This document shows, piece after piece, positions 1 through 4,872 of a stretch of DNA of 7,544 nt (the first letter of the stretch is position 1; every line of letters begins with the position of its first letter). The stretch is from Mageeibacillus sp. UBA5436 (GTDB lineage Bacteria; Bacillota; Clostridia; Saccharofermentanales; DTU023). Under the pieces are notes generated by a model that did not search any database, was not told the DNA's origin, and saw nothing but the letters and a program-made list of their open reading frames with translations. A program made the position numbers and the translations under genes. The stretch is taken from assembly GCA_002427545.1 (NCBI GenBank), contig DIRM01000013.1, positions 1-7,544 of the forward strand. Direction: 5' to 3'.

Positions 1-135
1 CTTCAAAGTTGAAAGATTACCAGCATAAGTTAACTTATCCAAGCAGATAATTTGGTAATCTGGGTGTTTCTTCATCATATAAAAAATAAAGTTAGAACCG
101 ATAAAGCCGGCTCCACCAGTAACGATAACTTTCAT
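1..135 (-). CDS. rfbB: dTDP-glucose 4,6-dehydratase, N-terminal 45 residues (runs off the left edge)
   Basis: RmlB/RfbB converts dTDP-glucose to dTDP-4-keto-6-deoxyglucose, the second step of cytoplasmic dTDP-L-rhamnose synthesis, which feeds cell-wall and exopolysaccharide assembly. The visible part begins MKVIVTGGAGFIGSNF, a first beta strand followed by the NAD-binding Rossmann glycine motif GGAGFIG (residues 7-13). It continues to LDKLTYAGN (residues 32-40), the characteristic stretch at the end of the second beta strand that binds the NAD ribose in this family. The start is ATG at 133-135 with an excellent Shine-Dalgarno GGAGGA at 146-141, five bases upstream. Only 45 of the usual roughly 340-350 codons are present because the window ends. 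It has its own promoter-like sequence and is separated from the MerR-methyltransferase by a possible terminator, so it is probably not simply read through from upstream. Family assignment is confident; the symbol could equally be rmlB. Confidence 0.93.
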   Translation of the reverse strand, partial: MKVIVTGGAGFIGSNFIFYMMKKHPDYQIICLDKLTYAGNLSTLK

Positions 136-174
136 AAATATCCTCCGAATTAAAATCTTTTTCGTACATCTCAA

Positions 175-205
175 ATTATATAACATTACGTAACGTAACC
201 CTCAA
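175..205 (-). promoter_or_regulatory. Probable rfbB promoter with dyad-symmetric spacer
   Basis: On the minus strand a -35-like TTGAGG (205-200) is followed after 19 bases by a perfect -10 TATAAT (180-175), about 39 bases before the rfbB ATG. A 17-base alternative pairs the same -35 with TATATA (182-177). The spacer reads GTTACGTTACGTAATGTTA and contains the palindrome TTACGTAA plus the dyad TTACG-TAA-CGTAA. A 19-base spacer holding a dyad is the layout of MerR-controlled promoters, and a MerR-family gene lies just upstream. That link is inference only. Confidence 0.5.
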
Positions 206-236
206 GAGAAAAAGAAAAAAGATGCTAGTCTTTTTT
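205..236 (-). terminator. Possible weak terminator after the MerR-methyltransferase gene
   Basis: Arms AAAAAAGA (215-222) and TCTTTTTT (229-236) are perfectly complementary around a 6-base loop that overlaps the stop codon (227-225). On the minus strand the second arm is followed by a further C/T-rich run ending at about 205. The stem is almost all A-T, so it is weak. It may act as a poor intrinsic terminator or may only reflect the Lys-Lys-Asp end of the gene. Confidence 0.35.
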
Positions 237-1400
237 ACAAATAAAGCAACCAACATCTTTGGTAATGTGAAATCCACCATGGACTTTTTCTTCGACGTAA
301 TGTTTAAACTCCTGATAATGATCGAGCAGAATCGAGTTTTGATTACCATGGCAGGACAAAATATAAGAAATAATCGGTGTGGTTTCTGAAATTTCAATTG
401 AATCTTGATACTTGTGACAGGTGATTTTATTAAAAAACGAACTCAGAATTTTTCGACCATTATCCAAACCAAAAAGCTCATAAAGATTAGTCGAAGATAA
501 GACAATATTGGCATTAAAATTCTGCACCAGGTCGGTAATCTCATGCATGTGTTTCTTAGAATATGTGCTGCAGGCAAAAATGCCGTTAGTTTTGAGAACG
601 CGTCGAACTTCCTTAAGTGTTTGCGGAATATCATCACAGTAAAAGAGCATGTGATTGGCAATGACTAAGTCAAAAGTCTCATCTGCAAACGGAATCTTCT
701 GTGCGTCAAATACTGCATATTGAAACTGGGGATGATCCCCAATTTCGTTCTTCGCATCTGCTAAAATTCCTTCGGAAATATCTGAGAGCACAATTGTGAC
801 GCCTGAAGGTAAATGATCTAGATTTTGTGACCACAAAGCACCGTTACCGGCTCCAAGTTCTAATATTTTCATCCCTGGCTTTAAGTGCAATTGCTTAAAC
901 AACCAATGGAACCAGCCTTCCTTATTAGTGGAATAGTCTCGATGAAGTCTGATTCGCGCAGAAATATTCGTGGCGTTCTTATATTGCAGACTCAGCGACT
1001 GATTCATTGAAGTTAGGTGAATCAAATCCAGCATCTTGTTCCAGTCCACTTGATCGTTGGCTTTTAGTGCCTGACTGGTTGAATCAATAGCATTGACAAC
1101 GTTTTTCATCTCTTCAAGCCGCTGCTGGGCAAGGCGCTTTTGAATTTGCAGTGAATCAAGCAGCAATCGTTCATCTCCTGACCCAATCGTCATTTCTCTG
1201 ATGTCACTGAGAGAAAAGCCTAAGTATTTTAATAGGAGAATTTGCTGCAACTTGGCAAAATCTTGATCGGTATATTTGCGTGCCCCGCTTTTAGTGCGGA
1301 TCGCTGGTTTTAATAAATTCTTTTGATCATAATAGCGAATCGTGCGAATCGACACGTGTGCCTTATGTGCGAATTCGCCACTGGTGTAATATGTTTGCAT
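225..1400 (-). CDS. MerR-family regulator fused to a SAM-dependent methyltransferase
   Basis: The 391-residue protein joins two domains. Residues 1-70 are a MerR winged-helix DNA-binding domain, with SGEFAHKAHVSIRTIRYYD (7-25) as helix-turn-helix and the wing GARKYT (39-44). Residues 75-110 form the expected dimerisation helix. From about 150 on there is a class I Rossmann methyltransferase: motif I ILELGAGNG (179-187), acidic residue D207 in LSDIS, FDAQKIPF (231-238), FDLVIANHMLFY (243-254) and LKTNG (269-273). The MerR half lacks a visible metal-binding cysteine cluster, so the methyltransferase may take the place of the usual effector domain. The substrate is not recognisable; small-molecule detoxification or drug tolerance are guesses from the architecture. 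The start is ATG with TAGGAA five bases upstream. GC content is visibly higher than in the flanking minus-strand genes, which suggests a different origin. The reading frame is intact and probably functional. Confidence 0.85.
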   Translation of the reverse strand: MQTYYTSGEFAHKAHVSIRTIRYYDQKNLLKPAIRTKSGARKYTDQDFAKLQQILLLKYLGFSLSDIREMTIGSGDERLLLDSLQIQKRLAQQRLEEMKNVVNAIDSTSQALKANDQVDWNKMLDLIHLTSMNQSLSLQYKNATNISARIRLHRDYSTNKEGWFHWLFKQLHLKPGMKILELGAGNGALWSQNLDHLPSGVTIVLSDISEGILADAKNEIGDHPQFQYAVFDAQKIPFADETFDLVIANHMLFYCDDIPQTLKEVRRVLKTNGIFACSTYSKKHMHEITDLVQNFNANIVLSSTNLYELFGLDNGRKILSSFFNKITCHKYQDSIEISETTPIISYILSCHGNQNSILLDHYQEFKHYVEEKVHGGFHITKDVGCFICKKD

Positions 1401-1438
1401 AAAGTTCCTAATTTGACATTTCCAATAAAATCATTAAA

Positions 1439-1473
1439 CTAAGAATAAGATAAAAACAGTTGCTATTTAGCAA
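1439..1473 (-). promoter_or_regulatory. Candidate promoter/operator of the MerR-methyltransferase gene
   Basis: A perfect 14-base palindrome TTGCTA-TT-TAGCAA lies at 1460-1473, about 60-75 bases upstream of the start codon. On the minus strand its first half, TTGCTA, could serve as the -35 element, with TCTTAT 17 bases or TATTCT 20 bases further on as a weak -10. An autoregulatory operator for the MerR protein is the natural interpretation, but no motif database was available and the -10 is poor. Confidence 0.4.
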
Positions 1474-1496
1474 TGTTCGCTTTATCGGAGGTTCAG

Positions 1497-1538
1497 AAAG
1501 GTCTCTCATCACTCTTTAGTGATGTTGAGGCCCTTTTT
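1497..1538. terminator. Strong hairpin terminator, probably bidirectional
   Basis: The hairpin has two stacked stems. The outer one pairs GGTCTC (1500-1505) with GAGGCC (1527-1532), including one G-T pair. The inner one pairs CATCACT (1507-1513) with AGTGATG (1518-1524) around a CTTT loop. On the plus strand it runs into CTTTTT (1533-1538); on the minus strand it runs into CCTTTCTG. It begins only about five bases past the stop codon of the minus-strand SIR2 relic (1543), so it most likely terminated that gene. It also insulates the MerR gene from upstream transcription. Confidence 0.75.
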
Positions 1539-1542
1539 GATT

Positions 1543-2285
1543 TCACAAAATTAAACTATATGCCATAAATAGTTTTCTATAATGACTTTGTGTTATAACT
1601 TTTGCATCTTTTTCTAGTAGATTTTCCATCAATTCATCGACTAATTTTCTATCATATTTATTTAAATTCATAGTAAGATAATTAATTTTGGGAATATCTT
1701 TTACCGCCTTTAAATCCATTACCTCTTGTGGCTTCTTAGTTTGTTGCAATATAACAAGGTTTTGAGTTGAAATATATAAGCGGCTTTGTCCAGTGTTAGG
1801 GTGCTTAAGTAGTTTAATATAATTTGAATATGTTAGATTTCCATATTTATCTAATCTATCAGTTAATTTTCTTTTTTCAATTTCAGAATCACTATTATGA
1901 ATTTGTGTTTTTATAGCTATTAAATATTTTTTTATTGGAATAGGTGTTACTAAAGGCTGCTCCTCAATAAACTTTATTGCTAAAGAAGGTGAGATATTAG
2001 TATTGCTAAAATATTGTTTTAAATAATCGCCAAAATTAAGCATAGTATATATAATTTTTTCATTACCAAAGGTGACAACAATATTTTTATCCTTTATATC
2101 TTCATTATTCCATTTATCAATATCTATATAATCAACTAATACTGTCTTTAATTGCTTTTCTTGCCCCTTTACTTCAATAATTCCATCCATGCTGGTGCAT
2201 TCTTAAAATACCTTTTAGTTATTCCAGAACCAATAAAAATTATAGGAAATTGATTACTTTATTTAATATTATTTATAAAATTCAT
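1543..2285 (-). pseudogene. Decayed SIR2-family (NADase/defence-type) gene with internal deletion
   Basis: Reading from ATG at 2285-2283, behind GGAG at 2294-2291, gives MNFINNIK, a TAA stop at 2261-2259, then in the same frame SNQFPIIFIGSGITKRYF and KNAPAWMELLK up to a stop at 2171-2169. Hydrophobic-FIGSGIT followed by a P-x-W-x-E-L-L stretch is typical of the NAD-binding start of SIR2-like domains in prokaryotic defence proteins. Downstream in another frame, 2190-1543 encodes 215 residues with no stop, including KKYLIAI and RKLFMAYSLIL. I read this as the C-terminal part of the same gene. Its ATG at 2190 lies inside the older frame and has no usable Shine-Dalgarno sequence. The SIR2 catalytic region (Asn-Tyr-Asp and His motifs) is absent, so several hundred codons appear deleted. 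The FIGSG assignment is fairly strong; assigning the C-terminal part to the same protein is inference from position and strand. The 215-codon frame might still be translated. Confidence 0.68.
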
Positions 2286-2344
2286 TTTTTCTCCAAAGCA
2301 AAAATATTTATGATTTCAACATGGGAACATATGATCATGGCTTT

Positions 2345-2350
2345 ATTATA
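2345..2350 (-). promoter_or_regulatory. Possible -10 element of the SIR2 relic
   Basis: A consensus TATAAT on the minus strand lies 59 bases upstream of the relic's ATG, preceded directly by TTG. The hexamer 17 bases further upstream, TTCTAC, is a poor -35, so only the -10 is persuasive. Confidence 0.3.
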
Positions 2351-2418
2351 CAAGATAGCTTGTTTAAGTAGAAGTAATTCTTTCGAAAAGATTTGGCACA
2401 TTTTCCGGCGCTCATTCG

Positions 2419-2471
2419 TTAGTAATAGTGTAATCAACAATTTATAATTTTTATTTTTCAATCCAAGGAGG
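2419..2471 (+). promoter_or_regulatory. repA-like promoter and ribosome binding site
   Basis: TATAAT at 2443-2448 with a weak -35-like TTAGTA 18 bases upstream (2419-2424) precedes a full Shine-Dalgarno AAGGAGG at 2465-2471, seven bases before ATG 2479. The ribosome binding site is much stronger than that of any other gene here except rfbB, as expected for a plasmid replication gene start. Confidence 0.5.
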
Positions 2472-2478
2472 AATTAAC

Positions 2479-2783
2479 ATGACTATGATTACATTATTTA
2501 GAAAACCAGACGTATTTGATCCCAACTTTTTTATTTCAGAAGAATTATTAAAAGATCCTAAATATAAGGAAATGTCAGGCAACGCAAAAATCGCCTTTAT
2601 TCTCATCCACGATCGCTTCAAGAAATCCAAGCTAAAAGATGAGATGGGCAACGTCTACTGCGAACTCACTATTCGCAAATTAATGGAATTATTGCAGGGT
2701 AACGAATCATGAAAATTCACACCAGCACCAAGAAAGAACTAATTCATTTTTGCCTGCTTGAGAAGGAATATGTGATTATGTGA
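2479..2783 (+). pseudogene. repA: Plasmid replication initiator RepA (RepA_N family), broken N-terminal part
   Basis: RepA_N proteins bind plasmid origins and start theta replication in Firmicute plasmids. The 77-residue open frame starts MTMITLFRKPDVFDPNFF and continues ISEELLKDPKYKEMSGNAKI, the hallmark N-terminus of this family; it ends with ELTIRKLMELLQGNES. Family members normally run to about 300 residues or more. After the stop at 2710-2712, the frame beginning with ATG at 2709-2711 continues KKELIHFCLLEKE to TGA at 2781-2783. This matches the expected KKEL-x3-GLLEKE end of the N-terminal winged helix, so at least one frameshift separates the two pieces. The rest of the gene is gone and the next gene, on the opposite strand, starts its 3' end at 2800. 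It is the only plasmid-type gene on the plus strand and marks a past plasmid integration or plasmid ancestry. It cannot be functional as a full initiator. Confidence 0.8.
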
Positions 2784-2799
2784 AAGAAATATAAGGACC

Positions 2800-3597
2800 T
2801 TAATTATTTAAATTTTTAAGGCAGTATATAGTTTTACAAATTACAATTCCATAATCTACTAAAAATTTCTTTTGATCATTTGTAAAATGTTCTCTTTCCT
2901 TTATCGAGTCATTTGAAGCATGTCGAAAACATTGAATTTGTTTTCGAAACTGTTTAACATCGTCATTTGTTAAATAATCAAACGCTACATTCTTATAGTT
3001 TAATACTTTAAATTTTCCATTTTCTTTCAACAAGTTTTCAATAAGATTAGCAATTTCTCTAATTTTTTCATCAATTTTCTTTTCTTGAAAAGAAATATCA
3101 TTCGTAGAAATTCTTTGAAAAGCATCTTCTAATGATTCGCCAATTTCAATAAAAGAGCTAGAAATTGTAAAATGCATTTTTGCAACAATTTCTCTTCTTG
3201 TTGCAAAACGTATTTTATTACCATCATTAAGATTGTGTGAAAATGCCCAATCTCTTATTTCACTATATGTAAAATCAGTTATATCTTCTGGTGGACGTTT
3301 CAAAACGTTAGGAAATTGTTCTATATAATATCCATGTTTATATAAATAAAATGACACTACATAAAACCAACATTTATTTTGCTCATTGTATTCTTCATTG
3401 GGTTCGCACAATTCTCTAAATTTTTTTATTGCTTCCTCTGAATCATAAATTAAAAATTGAACGTCCGATTCTATTTCTTTAGGTTCGTCATCAAAAGGAT
3501 CAAAAATAATATTTATTCCTTTTATAAAATCATAAAATCTGTAATAGTATTCCTTTTTATTGATTTCTTCCAAGTAAAATTTACGTAAATCTATCAT
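2800..3597 (-). CDS. Uncharacterised 265-residue protein with helical, Abi/HEPN-like C-terminal part
   Basis: I do not recognise a named family. I place the start at ATG 3597-3595 because AGGGGA (3607-3602) sits four bases upstream; the longer ATG options at 3627 and 3615 have no Shine-Dalgarno sequence. The protein then begins MIDLRKFYLEEINKKEYYYR. It has no signal peptide or membrane segment, so it is probably cytosolic. The first half is acidic and aromatic. The second half looks alpha-helical, with KKIDEKIREIANLIENLLKE followed by FRKQIQCFRHASND and a final hydrophobic helix VDYGIVICKTIYCL. A charged helix pair with an Arg/His-rich turn near the C-terminus recalls abortive-infection (Abi-C) and HEPN ribonuclease domains, but the canonical R-x4-6-H spacing is not clean. 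The frame is intact while its neighbours are broken, so it may still be expressed. A phage-defence role is inference from context. Confidence 0.72.
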   Translation of the reverse strand: MIDLRKFYLEEINKKEYYYRFYDFIKGINIIFDPFDDEPKEIESDVQFLIYDSEEAIKKFRELCEPNEEYNEQNKCWFYVVSFYLYKHGYYIEQFPNVLKRPPEDITDFTYSEIRDWAFSHNLNDGNKIRFATRREIVAKMHFTISSSFIEIGESLEDAFQRISTNDISFQEKKIDEKIREIANLIENLLKENGKFKVLNYKNVAFDYLTNDDVKQFRKQIQCFRHASNDSIKEREHFTNDQKKFLVDYGIVICKTIYCLKNLNN

Positions 3598-3635
3598 ATC
3601 GTCCCCTATATGCATTTTATAAATCATTTAATAGA

Positions 3636-3769
3636 TTATCGCTTTTTTAATTTATCGCCACTAAATCTCACAGTAATTTTATTGATTAATGTTTCCTTCG
3701 CCTGTGGTTCCTTGTTTCTTGAGCAATGATTGATTTCAAATTCTCATCAACTATTAAAGTGGATATCAC
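3636..3769 (-). pseudogene. Small frameshifted coding relic of unknown function
   Basis: Two minus-strand frames join into a plausible protein tail. From 3769 down to about 3698, one frame reads VISTLIVDENLKSIIAQETR followed by basic residues. After a one-base shift near 3697-3700 the other frame reads KETLINKITVRFSGDKLKKR to TAA at 3638-3636. The composition, rich in charged residues with a basic end, resembles real protein better than random AT-rich DNA, but I recognise no family. It has no Shine-Dalgarno or start codon in frame. It lies between two minus-strand genes of unknown function and may be a remnant of a third gene of the same cluster. Confidence 0.3.
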
Positions 3770-3802
3770 TTGCAAACATGGCAATTAGAAATAATATGGT
3801 CT

Positions 3803-4352
3803 TTACCTTCTCCTATACTTTCTTATATCTTTAAGAAGAAGCTTTTTAACTTCAGCGTTATAAGAATCATCAAACCTGGCTTTATTCAGAATTCTTCCTA
3901 AGGACGTTGCTAAATTGGATTTCATAGATGACTCTTTCAAATCTATCATCCACAATACCGCTTCGTTAAATTCATTAAATGATATAAATGTATTCTTTTG
4001 GCACTTTTTTCAAATAAGTAGGCAAATGCATTGCTATAAATCTATTATCTAGTTTTATCCCATCACTATATAATAATGGTTTCAATGAATTTGCTGATTC
4101 ACATAAACGCCTTTTGATAATCTTAAAATTTTCATATTTGCTTGAATCAAAACATTTACATTGTACTAAATAGTCCAGAGCCCATCTGTTTTCTTTACCT
4201 TCGAAATAAGTCAATGACTTAAATTTATAGATATTAGTTGAGTCATTGAACATCGTTTCAAAGATTTCCCGATTATCAGAAGAAATTTTAAAACATTTCC
4301 AAAAGCTATTTTGATCAAAAACTTTCATTGGCATAAAACCAAGGGCGATCAC
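3803..4352 (-). pseudogene. Unrecognised gene, 5' end lost and frameshifted at an A6 tract
   Basis: The first frame runs from GTG 4350-4352 (or ATG 4334 or 4328) to TAA at 3977-3975 and includes VFDQNSFWKCFKISSDN, FEGKENRWALDYLVQCK and LDNRFIAMHLPTYLKK. Removing one base from the six-T run at 4005-4010 (A6 on the coding strand) lets the protein continue as KNTFISFNEFNEAVLWMIDL, then SNLATSLGRILNKARFDD and LLLKDIRKYRRR, to TAA at 3805-3803. That makes about 180 residues in all. Both pieces have the composition of a soluble, helical, basic-ended protein. No start has a Shine-Dalgarno sequence, and the 5' end runs into the IS30 relic at about 4345, so the N-terminus was probably cut away. I recognise no family. 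It could be the C-terminal part of a larger defence-type protein, but the sequence does not establish this. A sequencing error in the homopolymer is also possible. Confidence 0.55.
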
Positions 4353-4634
4353 AACTGATAATGGCTCAGAATTTGCAGATCTGTCTAATCTTGAAAAAAT
4401 CTCTAAAACCTTAGTCTACTCTACTATGCTCATTTTGATAAGGGCACTGTTGAAAGACGTAACGGCCTTATTCGCAGATTCATACCTAAGGGTGATTACA
4501 TCAACAACTATTCTCTTCAAGAGATCATTAATATTGGAACGTGGTGCAATTCACTGCCAAGAAAGATCTTGGCATATCATACCCCGGATGAGATCTTTGA
4601 AAGAGAATTGGATCATATCTATCAAGCAGCTTAA
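4345..4634 (+). pseudogene. IS30-family transposase, frameshifted C-terminal fragment
   Basis: This is the catalytic C-terminal end of an IS30-family DDE transposase. The first frame reads AITTDNGSEFADLSNLEKIS, containing the second catalytic aspartate (codon 4357-4359). A tandem TCTAC duplication at 4415-4424 then shifts the frame. Removing one copy restores LVYYAHFDKGTVERRNGLIR with the catalytic glutamate at 4452-4454, then RFIPKG, and ends HIYQAA at TAA 4632-4634. The spacing between Asp and Glu is 29 residues, against 33 expected in the family, which suggests an additional 12-base deletion after Ala-His (usual form A-H-P-Y). The first catalytic Asp and the whole N-terminal half are missing. 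The fragment meets the 5' end of the opposite-strand relic at about 4345, so insertion or deletion here probably removed that gene's start. It cannot transpose by itself. Confidence 0.85.
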
Positions 4635-4661
4635 GTGTTCAATTTATTATTGCAATTTACG
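4635..4661 (+). mobile_element. Probable right terminal repeat of the IS30-family remnant
   Basis: Directly after the transposase stop the sequence GTGTTCAATTTATTATTGCA and the following TTTACGA resembles the terminal inverted repeats of lactobacillar IS30 elements, which follow the transposase stop closely. No left-end partner is visible, consistent with loss of the 5' part. The exact boundary is uncertain. From here to 4872 no gene is visible; the only other structure is the hairpin at 4771-4820. Confidence 0.4.
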
Positions 4662-4770
4662 ATTTTATAAATTATAACAATGAGTTTGATATCTGAATAA
4701 TCCCTTTAAGTCTTTTGTTAATGTCTTAATTTAATAAAGAACAGAAAATAAAAAAAGATAAAAAATCAAA

Positions 4771-4820
4771 TTAAGAGATTTAATAACTCCGAAAGAATAT
4801 CGAAACTAAATCTCTATTAA
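4771..4820 (-). terminator. Possible terminator of the glycosyltransferase-wzx operon
   Basis: Arms AGAGATTTA (4774-4782) and TAAATCTCT (4807-4815) are perfect 9-base complements around a 24-base loop. They can be extended by TTA/TAA pairs with small bulges. On the minus strand the structure lies about 50 bases past the wzx stop and is followed by a T-rich stretch (about 4770-4748, with runs of six and seven T). The stem is AT-rich and the loop long, so this is a weak or atypical terminator. Confidence 0.4.
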
Positions 4821-4872
4821 CCCTATACTTTAAATTGCCTGATTTTTAGGACTCAATTCAGATAGACATATA

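Noticed and set aside
1474..1538. A T-box or other riboswitch before the hairpin at 1500-1532
   Set aside because: No T-box consensus, antiterminator or downstream aminoacyl-tRNA or amino-acid gene is present on the plus strand; a plain bidirectional terminator explains the structure.
2250..2447. 65-codon plus-strand open frame
   Set aside because: It lies antisense to the SIR2 relic start, has no Shine-Dalgarno sequence, and its composition is what AT-rich DNA gives by chance.
2792..2802. Palindrome TAAGG-A-CCTTA at the end of the 265-residue gene
   Set aside because: The arms are five bases with a one-base centre and there is no adjacent T run, so it is too short for a terminator and not remarkable in this composition.
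3598..3627. Longer start for the 265-residue protein
   Set aside because: The upstream ATGs at 3627 and 3615 have no ribosome binding site, whereas ATG 3597 has AGGGGA at good spacing.
4426..4677. 83-codon plus-strand open frame starting at an ATG
   Set aside because: It is the wrong frame of the IS30 transposase remnant; the correct frame, recovered after removing the 5-bp duplication, has clear transposase motifs.
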